Shown here piece by piece: positions 23,128 through 33,011 of a DNA stretch of 64,000 nt. The DNA comes from Phialocephala subalpina. Taxonomy: Eukaryota; Ascomycota; Leotiomycetes; Helotiales; Mollisiaceae. A model generated the notes under the pieces. The model worked only from the letters and a program-made list of their open reading frames with translations, searched no databases and was not told the origin of the DNA. Within the stretch, counting starts at the first letter, position 1. Every line of letters begins with the position of its first letter. Made by a program: the position numbers and the translations under genes. Location: assembly GCA_900073065.1 (NCBI GenBank), contig FJOG01000043.1, positions 1 through 64,000 on the forward strand, read 5' to 3'.

Positions 23128-25245
23128 TCAATACAATAGAATCTCCTCATCGCTCCAGTCCTCCCACGCCATCACCTCCCCATTCATCCACCCATGCACA
23201 TACGCACCACCCACAACCCTGTACCCACCTTTCCTCTTCCTCCCCTCCCTCACAACAAACGGCACAATCCCACCTCTCAACACCGCCAACCTATCCCCCA
23301 CCCTACATTCCAACGGCACCAACCCAACATACCCCCTCCCCGTAACAGCCAACTTATACCCCTGCAACGTCGCCAAGCTCTGAACATAATGAATCAAATG
23401 CGGGGGACTCATATCCGTCCTCTCCTTCGGACTCGGCGCTAAAACCATATCTTTAATATGATGTCTCCAATACATATATTGTTGGCCCATCGCTTCCGGA
23501 GCTAGGATCTCAGGATGAGACGTCTTGTTTGCGATTAAAGTGCGCCATGCCACTTCGGTGATGGGTTCACCGGTGGGATAGGAGGGGAGGGAGGCGAATA
23601 TTTGGTCGGCTTCGGAGAGGATTATGTTTGTTACTGCTGGGAAGAAGATCCAGGAGTCGGTTTGGAGGACTGCTCCGGAGCCGACACGGGTGATGGTGTC
23701 TAGGATCCAGCCTGAGATTATTAGTTCATCTGAATTGTCACCGATCCGGACATTGGGTTTGGTGTCGCCGGCAGCACGGTAGATTTCTTCTCCTGCGACT
23801 CCGAGTGCTGCCCAGGCTGTTCGTTCGGTCTGTGTTAGCCAATATCCAAAAGTGGATGGCATTCCGCGGGGAGTTTCTGCGATCCCGGCTCGGTAGAGGA
23901 TGTCCACGACATGGCCTTTGGAAATTAGGACTGAGGCATAGCGACACATCGTGGTCTTGAGGCCGTCGTTGTAGTTGGGTCGCAGGAGTTTCATGTCCTC
24001 TGATGTGAGATCTCGAGTCAAGCTCAAGCCGGCAAAGAAGCGATCTCTTGGATCTGTAGCCTCAGCACCAGAAGTTTTGTGCACCATGTCCATGAGAGAC
24101 ATTCCGCTGAATTTCCTGGTAACCTCAGTCCTTTGCCGCTGTCCGGTACCAGAGGATCTCGCTGATCTCAACATCTGGATCTCCCTCAAACCAGGAACAT
24201 TGAGTGTATTCACCAGGCTCTCATCCTTTCCATCCAACTCCCCATTGAAACCCACCCCAAATATCTCCTTGCAATCATACGTCATTCTCGTCCACGCCAG
24301 CACGAAAAAGTTTTCCACTCCCCTCGACCCCAACTCCAGCTCCTCTTTATCCAGTGTATACGGATCACTCGTCTTCAAAAGATTGACATAATAAGTCTTG
24401 CACACAGCATCAGTCATGCTCAGCCAATTTCGTTCCCATTCTCCACACACAATCAACACATCTCTCGCCAGTAAGAACTCCTGGATAACCCATACCCGAC
24501 GGAACCAAGGTCGTCCCCAGAAGGCTCGATATGGAATCCAAGCTGGGTCGCCCACGGGAGGGAGTCCGTATTCGTGGAGGGGTAGATAAGTTACGTTTTC
24601 CATTTTGTTGGGTCCAAAGTCGACGGCCGTGATGCGATCGAGGAGTGAGGGGACGGAGGAGCTGTTGTGAGCAGAGGGGCCCAGATAGAGGACTGTGAGA
24701 GTGGCGAGGGAGTAGATTTTCGGCATGAGGAGGATCTGGGAGCTCTTTTCTTCGTTGTTCGTTTGGTCGATGCAGAGGGCATCGATCCAGAGTGTTCGTG
24801 AAGTGTCGGGGAGGCGAAGTCGAAGGAGAGCAGAATTGAGGGAGGAGGTGGTGGGTATTGTTCCTTCGTCCGTGTTGATTTGATGAGGCTTCACGTTGCT
24901 TCCCCAGCAATAGGAAAGTGCCTCATATTGTGGGGGATTGGTGACGAAGACATGGATGAGCTTTCCTGTGATTGGATCGTCGGGGCATCCAGGTTGGAGA
25001 ATGAAGAGGCGGATGCTGTCGTTGCTCAAGAATGATCGGTAGGTGTAGACTTGTGGTATTATTTCTGGGAAGAATTCCTCTCGCATCAAGTCTTCCAGAT
25101 CGGCCAATGTGGGACCATTCTGATCTCGCGGCGTTGGTTCGTCCTTGTGCTTCACTGTCGCCAAGCCCCAACCACCATAGAATTCTCTTCGCATCAACGA
25201 TTCCAGGTCGGAGAAATCGAATTCCAAGCTCATTGCATCACCCAC
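23128..25245 (-). CDS. HET-domain protein
   Basis: Single-exon gene of 705 residues. The HET domain starts near residue 65 and shows its three hallmark blocks: YEALSYCWGS, LWIDALCIDQ and PWFRRVWVIQEF. The C-terminal part ends with the common HET-protein module (GYVGLVPLECRVGDRLAVLRGG..PFVVR). HET domains trigger or transmit programmed cell death in heterokaryon incompatibility. The N-terminus before the domain contains the same short motif twice, DLE-x-LMR-x-EF at residues 13-22 and 49-58. It lies 1.1 kb from the gasdermin-like frame on the same strand. The start at 25245 was taken as the first ATG; ATG 25233 is an alternative. Confidence 0.93.
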   Translation of the reverse strand: MGDAMSLEFDFSDLESLMRREFYGGWGLATVKHKDEPTPRDQNGPTLADLEDLMREEFFPEIIPQVYTYRSFLSNDSIRLFILQPGCPDDPITGKLIHVFVTNPPQYEALSYCWGSNVKPHQINTDEGTIPTTSSLNSALLRLRLPDTSRTLWIDALCIDQTNNEEKSSQILLMPKIYSLATLTVLYLGPSAHNSSSVPSLLDRITAVDFGPNKMENVTYLPLHEYGLPPVGDPAWIPYRAFWGRPWFRRVWVIQEFLLARDVLIVCGEWERNWLSMTDAVCKTYYVNLLKTSDPYTLDKEELELGSRGVENFFVLAWTRMTYDCKEIFGVGFNGELDGKDESLVNTLNVPGLREIQMLRSARSSGTGQRQRTEVTRKFSGMSLMDMVHKTSGAEATDPRDRFFAGLSLTRDLTSEDMKLLRPNYNDGLKTTMCRYASVLISKGHVVDILYRAGIAETPRGMPSTFGYWLTQTERTAWAALGVAGEEIYRAAGDTKPNVRIGDNSDELIISGWILDTITRVGSGAVLQTDSWIFFPAVTNIILSEADQIFASLPSYPTGEPITEVAWRTLIANKTSHPEILAPEAMGQQYMYWRHHIKDMVLAPSPKERTDMSPPHLIHYVQSLATLQGYKLAVTGRGYVGLVPLECRVGDRLAVLRGGIVPFVVREGRKRKGGYRVVGGAYVHGWMNGEVMAWEDWSDEEILLY

Positions 25246-26495
25246 AGACTTTTAATGAGCTCGAGGCCGCGCTGCGAAGATCTGTCGGACTAAAAGATCT
25301 GACATTGAAGGTCTGCTTCCTGATATTGAATCATCCGAGGGCTTGGGGAGATGCATGCTCAGCCGCACTCTGAAGGTCCACGGAAACGCCACATCCTTTT
25401 CGACAGCTGAAAATAGCGTCCACCCACATCTTTTCAGCGTGTCGATTCGCCGCTTGATAGCTCTGGAGGGCGAAAGGCTGTGATATTTCCGATGGGAGGA
25501 CGCAGGACGTTATTATGATGTTTAATTATTATATTTTTTAAAAATATAATATAAAAAAAAGTATAATAAAAAGTTTATTTAAAAAAGTAATAATTTAATA
25601 TAATTTTAATTTAAAAAATAAAATAAAAAATATATGAATACTTTTCTTTCTTTATACGCAATACTATTTACTCACTACCAGAAGCCCTATACCCACGCTA
25701 AAAGCCTAACAGTCACGTGACTATTTCTAAAGCCTTGTGATATCCCCGATATCACCTCTATATAATATTTAATATATAAAGATAACTTGATACTATATAG
25801 GAAATTTATATAGCCTTTAATAGATATTAATATTTTCTAAAGGAGTTTTCCCTCAAGTGACTAAGCTCTTTTCATAGTCAGGCGAACCTCAGATGAGGGA
25901 TTAGCAGGGATGTGTGGATAATATGAGATTTGCCTCTTTTGTTCTAGATTAAGTAACTCCACCCCGCGAACTTTAATTTCACGATTTATATATCGGGAAA
26001 CAAATCGTGTAATCTGCACAAACTGTTGCTATTTGAGTCTCGACGTAGTCCCTTCAGGTTTTAAAAGCTCACTGGTAGCGTTAATACTCCTCAAGTTTTA
26101 CGATCCAGAAAAGTAGTGATGCCATTAGGATCAGCTTTAGGGTCGTGCCTTGCAGGAGGGATGGTACTTCTGTTACTACCGTGTGAAGTGAGGTTGGAAA
26201 TTGCCTTAATGGATTCGTCTACGGTTGTTCTCCTTCCGTTGAACAGATTAGGAATAGTTCCTTGTCCATATCTTCCTGATAGTCACACGATGTTTCATAA
26301 CGCTGGCAGTCTCCACTTCATGAATGCCTGTCAGAAAATTCACCTCCGTCGTCCTTGCTGAGTGAGGGGTACCAGGAGAGGACGTAAATACAAGTATAAG
26401 TATGGTTTCCTGGTTTGCTCTCCTTTTTTCTTTTCTCTCATCAATATGAAGCAAGTACTTCAGTTGAAGCGTTTTTCAAAAATCCATACCGCATT
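25246..26495. other. Intergenic with short A+T-rich block
   Basis: Bases ~25505-25645 are almost pure A+T, and 25740-25830 is again A+T-rich; probably remains of a RIP-affected element. No gene is supported between the HET gene and the RlpA-like gene. Confidence 0.5.
25711..25722. repeat. 12-bp perfect palindrome AGTCACGTGACT
   Basis: A perfect palindrome beside the A+T-rich block. Its TCACGTGA core is also present in the terminal repeats of the element at 35747-37041. It could be one end of a decayed element or a bHLH-type (CACGTG) binding site. Confidence 0.35.
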
Positions 26496-27255
26496 ATGGT
26501 AACTTTTAAGGTCATTGCCCTCACGGCACTTGCTACTACCGCACTCGCAGACATTGCGACCTTCAACAACTACGCATCCCAAGGAAAGTACGTCCATCTT
26601 TCCCTCATTCCTAATTCTCAACTTCCACATCACACTCTCCATACTCACCTCTTCTCCCCTCTAGCACGGTATGCGGTCCCAAATCAGGTTCATCAGGGAC
26701 CTACGGCGCCGCCCTCTCCGACCTCTCCCCTCTATGGTCGGGCGCTAAATGCAGCGGTTCAATTGACACCTCAAAATGCAGCGGACAAAACCCCATTGGC
26801 GGTTACAGCGGACCCGCATGTCCTAAAACAACTTGCGGGAAATGCTTCAAAGTGTGTAATAAGGGAGGGTACGGCGGCGCGACTGTTGGGGGAGTGGGGA
26901 ATTGTATTACTGTGGATATCATTGATGCGTGTCCGAGTTCGAGTGCGTATAATTATTGCAAGACGAGTGTGCCTGCTGATGAGAGGTGTGGCGCAAGTGG
27001 GGTTAATCAGTATGTATTTCTTCCAGTTCATTTCTTTCGGTGGAAGGTGGCTGAGAAGGATCTGATCGGTTATTTGCTGCTAAGACAATGTCTAGAGAAT
27101 ATCTAGACATTTCTCGTGGATGTGGAAGCATTACTAACTCCGAGCCTCTTAGGTTGGATATCGATGTCGGTGCGTATCCGGCGTTGACAGGGAAAAGTTG
27201 GAGCAGTAGTGGCAGTCCGAATTTGGAGATTAGTGTTGCATCGGCGAGTTGTTAG
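26496..27255 (+). CDS. Secreted RlpA-like/DPBB (EG45- or expansin-like) protein
   Basis: Three exons, 26496-26587, 26665-27009 and 27153-27255, with GTACGT/GTATGT donors and CTAG/TTAG acceptors, giving 179 residues. A signal peptide (MVTFKVIALTALATTALA) precedes a small cysteine-rich double-psi beta-barrel-type domain: VCGPKSG, TYGAALSDLSPLW, TCGKCFKVCN, CITVDIIDACP. Proteins of this type (barwin/EG45/plant natriuretic peptide-like) are secreted and act on or bind cell walls; enzymatic activity is often absent. It lies in gene-poor accessory DNA, fitting a possible effector, which is inference. Confidence 0.8.
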
Positions 27256-27917
27256 TGAGCGAATTTGGGGAACAAAAGGGCGATGAAGATATTATGGAAA
27301 TTTTTGGGTGCACTTCTTGTATATCCTTCTTAGTATCCATTCCTCAGGAGTTTCTTTGGTCTGGTTATCTGTGGATAGCTACAATTGAGTTATCGTCTTG
27401 AATCTGATGATCACACTATCTATTTGAGCTAATCAACATATTTGACGACACATATTGCATTATGCCACTGTGCTCTATTTCCACGGATCCCACATATATT
27501 GAATATCTAATAGCGAAGAGGATGGAACAAGCAGCCGCCGGACTCCGAGAAAGAAAAGGCTTTAAATGATTAACCATCAACTTCATGCACTGTGAGGCTC
27601 GGCATGGGGAAAATCCGTGCAGGGTTAACATGGGAGCTAGAACAGATCCCTTACTTGGTCGATAAATTTAAGAAAGGTAAGCAATTGAAGGTACTCGGTA
27701 AAGTCAGTAAGGATACTATAACCGGGCTACATAAGAGTCAAAATTTGCCTTCAAGGGGCATAAAACGGATCCCACTTATAGTGCCCAGGCTGATTTGGGG
27801 CGTGCTCAAAGGCGTTTAGGCCATTCTCAGAAATGCACACCCTCGGCTCAAGTTAGAGTAGCGACTGCTCAGGTCCAAAGACGGAAGTAGACTCTGATAA
27901 GGTCAGAATTAGTTTGA
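27256..27917. other. Intergenic
   Basis: No gene supported; short frames without leaders or domains. Confidence 0.45.
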
Positions 27918-28385
27918 GATTATAGTGGAAATACTTTTCATCCTACATCCGTACTCACAACCGCACAGAGTGGTTGCAGTTTCATCTGTCCTGGCAATAG
28001 TGACGAATATTGCGGCGCTGAAAATAGACTGGCTTCATCTATCGCACCTACCAGAACTCCAGTCCATGTACCCAACGTTGGGACGGCAAGGTCATCTAAC
28101 TATAACGCCTGGCTCGGCTGCTACACTGAAGCGGCAGCTACAGGTGCAGAGCGAACACTGAGCGCTTATACCGAAGTGTCGTACACGACGGTGACTGTAG
28201 AGGCTTGTTGGACTATTTGCTCTGGGCTTGAGGCAACTTATTTTGCAATAGAGTACGGTGGTGAGTGTTGTTGCGGGAATATTATTAATTGGCCGGTTGT
28301 GGTCACTGCGACGACGGATTATAATATGGTGTGTTGGGCAATGTGTTGGAATATTGTAGGGAGGGAATCGGTTGGATGTTTATGA
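27918..28385 (+). pseudogene. WSC-domain fragment
   Basis: An open frame lacking a start codon and signal peptide. It begins with the last part of one WSC domain (SGCSFICPGNSDEYCGA), a short linker, then most of a second one (WLGCYTEA, ACWTICSGLEATYFAIEYGGEC, then CCGN), ending at TGA 28383-28385. Substitutions at usually invariant places (CGG changed to CGA; the C-terminal CGG block lost) and the missing 5' end indicate a relic of a secreted or cell-wall protein. Confidence 0.6.
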
Positions 28386-28395
28386 GCAGTCGTAG

Positions 28396-29040
28396 GAAAT
28401 CCCAGGCACGGAATTGGATTTCAAATCGGCCACAGCAAAACTTCAACACTACTCTCTAGTCGACAAAGGATGCTGGGTGCCACCCGTGGTCCACAGCTGG
28501 ATATCTCACCGTCTGGACGCCGAAGAGAAGTGCACGTATATACAATGGCTTGTCGAAGAATTGTGGGCAGAAATTCTTCGCAGGGATGTCGAGTTCGACA
28601 ATCACCGGGAAGACTTTCCGCTTCCTCCAACATATCATGAATTGATAATACACGAGATTCCGCCGCTTAGACACGCTCGAGTTCTTTTGGACCACGCATC
28701 ATCTAAAACGGTGCTTGACAGTATGACCGCCGGGAATTACCTTGCTCATGACACTGTTAACTTGCTCTACCGGCTTGGTCGGATGTTGGCCTCAGCAGGC
28801 AGGACTAAGGACGGCGTTTACTACCTTGAAAAGGCAATAGCAGGCATGGAGTACCTCGTGCCTCCTTTGCCACCAACACTGATATCCGAGAGACGACTTC
28901 AATTGGCCAAAACCCGATTTCGCACATCTCACCTGGCCGAGGCCGTTACAGAAGCAAAAGCGCTTTCGGAAAGCACACCTTCGAACAGAGCAGTGCTTTG
29001 GCTTGCACAGTTAACTCGAGTCGACTTTAGAGTACCTTGA
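28396..29040 (+). pseudogene. 5'-truncated NLR fragment: winged-helix end and TPR region
   Basis: Frame of ~214 residues without a proper start, beginning only 11 nt after the WSC relic. It shows the end of an NB-ARC/TPR protein: KLQHYSLVDKGCW and VHPVVHSW-like HSWISHR, then PLRHARVLLDHA, LLYRLGRMLASAGR and LISERRLQLAKTRF, typical of the TPR arrays of fungal NLR-like proteins. The nucleotide-binding part and N-terminal effector domain are absent. The frame ends inside a sequence carrying the inverted repeat at 29038-29124. Best read as a decayed STAND/NLR gene. Confidence 0.6.
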
Positions 29041-29124
29041 GTAGAGTAGAGTAAAGTTAGAGTACAAGAAAAATTATTTGAGTAGAATTTAAGTACGACC
29101 CCGGACTTTACTCTACTCTACTCA
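29038..29124. repeat. 20-bp perfect inverted repeat
   Basis: Arms 29038-29057 and 29105-29124 are exact reverse complements built from GAGTA units, around a 47-nt loop. It could form a hairpin, and it overlaps the stop of the NLR fragment. Confidence 0.75.
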
Positions 29125-29383
29125 TTTATTACACTGGGCGCCTCCAAATACTCCTTGCGAGACAGAAGAAGGACCGAAGCTTCTCAATGATATAGTCTTA
29201 CTTTCAGAACTCTATCGAAAGGGAAGTTCAGAGGCGCAGAGATGAAGGCTGGCCGTCTGAGATGTGATTTGCCCAGATCTTTTGTTCGTCTATACATTTT
29301 CATGAGTAAACCAGAGCAAGTTTTGCTTGTAGTCCAATCATTCTCGAGCCTATTCAATCATACCAGCCCCAAGGATGATAAAT

Positions 29384-31207
29384 CTACTTCGCCTGATACA
29401 GGAAAGTGTCAACCCCCAAATATGCTGTGACTGAAAACAAGGGGTCAGCTGATACGGAAGGTCGACAGCTAGTCTCAAGACTTTCCTTGTACTCCTGTGC
29501 ACTTTGTTCCGCAGCTTTAACTATATCCTCAGTGAATTGTGGGTCAATCAATCCTTTGACAGGCTGCCACTCCACTAAAAGTCAGTTGATCGGCCGGATA
29601 GTATTTGGGGTGCTTAATTGACCCGTAATTGATGCAACAAGCGTTTGCATCGAATTGCAACTGACCATACCCTGACACGAATTAGTATAACATTTTTGCT
29701 TGCTGAGAATAGAATACGAACTATCTTTCATGTATCGAAACACGTTGAGCCCCCCTTGGCTCGGGTCTTCCTCGTTCTTCGGAAGTTGTGATTGCCGACT
29801 GTCCCAGTGAAGTCGAAGATGATGCGACGTCTTCTTTTCCTTCGGCGATCCGGTTGATCTCCTGCGAACGTTACCCGGAGGCGTCTTAGCTTGTCTTGGG
29901 TCGATGTTGGTGGAAAACCGTTCTTGACATCGCCATGAGCGACTATGCAACTCTGAAGGCTGACTATTGCAAAGAACGCTGACATGGTTGGGTTCACGTT
30001 AAGAAGGAGTCTGCTAACGCTAGGACGTACGGAACTAAAGTAGCCTCTGCTGAGAATATAGACCTTCGTTTGATTTAGCGTGAGAGGTCTTGCTTGACTG
30101 AAAAGATCAGGATAGAACTTCTTGCCATTTACCCCGCCGCTGAAAACATCTGGGTTATTGATGTTCTTCCAGGTCACGACATTCAGCGCCCTGATGTCTT
30201 CATCTGGAAAATAGCCCGCAACAGTAGGTTGATTGTCTCTGAGAGCACGGAAATGCTTCGACAGCGTATCTGCGCTGTCGTGCCTTCATACGCAACGGTA
30301 GTTTTCATCACCGCTGGCGCCTCTCCAGGGATGGGGCTTAGCCGATGAGGAACCAGCCATGCTTTGTGTATATCGTGATCAAAGTCCTCATACAAGGGTC
30401 TGTCAGAATACACGCATGAGTAGTAGTCCGACACGAAGTTGACCCCTTGTGGAGGTGGTCGCTGAACATGAAGAAGTTTCCATATCAGAGCCCTCTTCAC
30501 CTCAGCTTTCTTGACATCCTTGCTCCTCTCCTCTCCCAGATGGATTCGATACTTGTGAAAGACCGAGTTCGGTACGAGTTCCACTTTGAAGAAATTGGCC
30601 AGTATCTGCAAAGGTCTACCGGGCTCTGAGCGAAATGGAACTGGAGGAAAGGTAGCACGTGAACAATCCGATCTCTCCTGTTGGTCTTGATCTAACGTTG
30701 GAGAAACGGAGTTGTAAGGTCGGATGGGAAGATCCGTTTCAACCCGATCGGTCGGATCTTCAGTGCTGGCTGGAGTCTTGAGCCTGATGCGTTCGACGAG
30801 CTGGGGTTAGTTCTCTGATGCATTGGAAGCGACATCTGCTGAGAACTTCCAGGGATTGAAGTAGCTGGCTGCCGAGAAGAGGAAGCGGTAGTGGATCGAA
30901 TCTGCTTGGATGCTTTGACTCCTTTGGCTTGTTCGTACTTGACTTTCGTCCATTGTCTGACGTGCTGCTCATTGTTCTTGTTCGCGATCTGGCAGTCTTT
31001 CGTGTTGTAGTTCCCTTCATGCCCACATTCCGTGCACGACAGAATTAATTCCTGAAGCTTACACTCTGAGAAATCATGGTTATACACCTTAAAGCAGCGA
31101 TCGCAAACTTGATCTTCCCAGAAAGGCCAATCTTTCTTGCAGCCTCTGAGATTGTGGGAAACGTAGTCATCATTGCCCCAGCACTTCGAGCATTCACTGA
31201 CCGCCAT
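29384..31207 (-). pseudogene. Argonaute-like relic with Cys-rich N-terminus
   Basis: Minus-strand pieces of an Argonaute. The first frame (31207-30692) starts with a Cys/His-rich region (CSKCWGNDDY, CDRCFKVY, CTECGHEGNY) that looks like zinc knuckles. Next, in other frames, come N-domain sequence (LQILANFFKVEL, VSDYYSCVYS), linker sequence (GYFSSVRPSVSRLLLNVNPT) and the PAZ/L2 end (YYPADQLT, then EWQPVKGLIDPQF). Frame changes occur near 30750 and near 29580, the latter a 1-nt shift inside the L2 motif. No MID or PIWI domain follows, because the frame stops at 29384. It lies in the same orientation as the larger Argonaute at 33012-37573. A degraded, 3'-truncated paralogue. Confidence 0.6.
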
Positions 31208-33011
31208 AGCTCATGAAGTAGCAAGAGGCGTTGACACAAAAATCAAGGCTTCTGATGCGAGCGAGACTGTCATATTATACTTCATTTCATGACTCGTTTA
31301 TTTGCAAGTGACAGCAAATAAGACATTTCACAAACCTTGCTAAGTCCCATCTTTTGCTTTCGCAATCAACAATGACCTCGTGACGAAACATCGGTTCTCG
31401 TCATGCATACTCCAGCCCAGGAGCCATGGTCATATTGTAATCATCAAGTTGCGACCGATGTAGCATGACATAGGGTGCATGACCAACAGCGCTCTTGTAA
31501 AGTCGTTTGCTCTGACCTGAGATCCCAACGAGGAGACCAAACCGAAAGAATCCCAAGTAGCGTGACCGCGTACAGGTTCATTTGGACTCGCCAGAGTACT
31601 CAAGTGACTTGAACAGCTGACGGATTCTCCAGGAAGCAGAAATAGCCAAGGTGCAAATGAACAAATAAATGAAGTTAACGTCAATGAACTGGTCCCTGGT
31701 CAGACAGAGGCTAATGCCCAAAAGTTCCAAAATGATACGGTTTAAAATAGTCTATTCTTTGATTCCAAGTTGCAAACAATGACATGCACGTGGCAGCAGC
31801 CAGCTTCATGGATAGAAACTGCTTCTTGAATAAAACAAAATTCGACAGCATACATCTCAGTCTCACGGATAAACTCTCAATCACGTGACTCATATTTTCG
31901 ATCGTTGATAGATTCATCAAATGCCTTTCCTAGTTTACTAACAAGATAAGATATTTTATTGACATTGAAAGAGTTCGATTACTTATTCCATACATTCAAA
32001 ATGACAAAACAGCTCAGGGTCAGGGTCTCGAACTAAATATTTATTCGTCAAGCAATAGCAAGCCAAGTCTGAGACTTTCGAGAGACAATAGAATTGTCAA
32101 CATCGTGTACAGAACTACCTCTTTAGTCCCATAATCTCTCATGCGCGAACACTAAGACAGCTAGTCTGGCTGGCGGATAGTAGCATTGTTTGTGGACTCA
32201 CGCTTGTCACTTCTTGGGAAAACTCGGTAATCATCTTTCTAGCATGTTGCCATGGGTCATGCACTGACAAGTTCAATCGTGTTTGATGTTCTGAAAATAG
32301 CAGTACGTATTACCACAAATTAGATTTGATTTTTAAGGACGAGACAAATCTTTACATTGCTTTCCAATATCCTGTGTACCCAACTATTGAGTCCAGGAAT
32401 GTATGAACACTTAATCACCGCTGCGCGTCTTGCATCTTTATTCCTATTCAACGAAACATTGAACATTCTACATTATTATGATAATTACGCTCAGTCACAG
32501 CAAGCAAGGCCGATAGCAAGGCAGTCATAGTTCGCAGACAGCTCGCAGGAGGATTAGGGTCACGTGCCAGTGTAGAATGTCTACGTCGAGGCGGAAGTTC
32601 AGTACTACCTATTCATCACTTGAATTTCCCAGATAGTGTTGTGGTTCTTGCACTGTTATCCAGAATGATACTTTGGATCAACTGTGAACAGCCATCATGA
32701 TAGCAATGCATTCTAAACGTCAATTCCAAAAAGCAACGCCGTATTCGCAACACATACTGGAGCTCACTCCTTAAGGTAACACCCGAAAGTAAAATCAAGC
32801 GGAAAACATCATTACCCAACGCCTTTGCGTTTAAGAATGATTAGAGATACCCAAGCCAAGACAAACAAACTCCCTAACATCGCCAAGGAATTCCAAAATA
32901 ACAAAGTAAGAAAACATGCGCGGACACGAAAAGATAACCAGCATCTTGAGAAACAAAGTCAAAACTCTCCAAAGTGCAACGAATACAAGAGAAATAGAAC
33001 AGCGCTACGAC
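31208..33011. other. Gene-poor spacer between two broken Argonautes
   Basis: About 1.8 kb, moderately A+T-rich, with stop codons in all frames. No gene, tRNA or repeat recognised. Confidence 0.5.
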
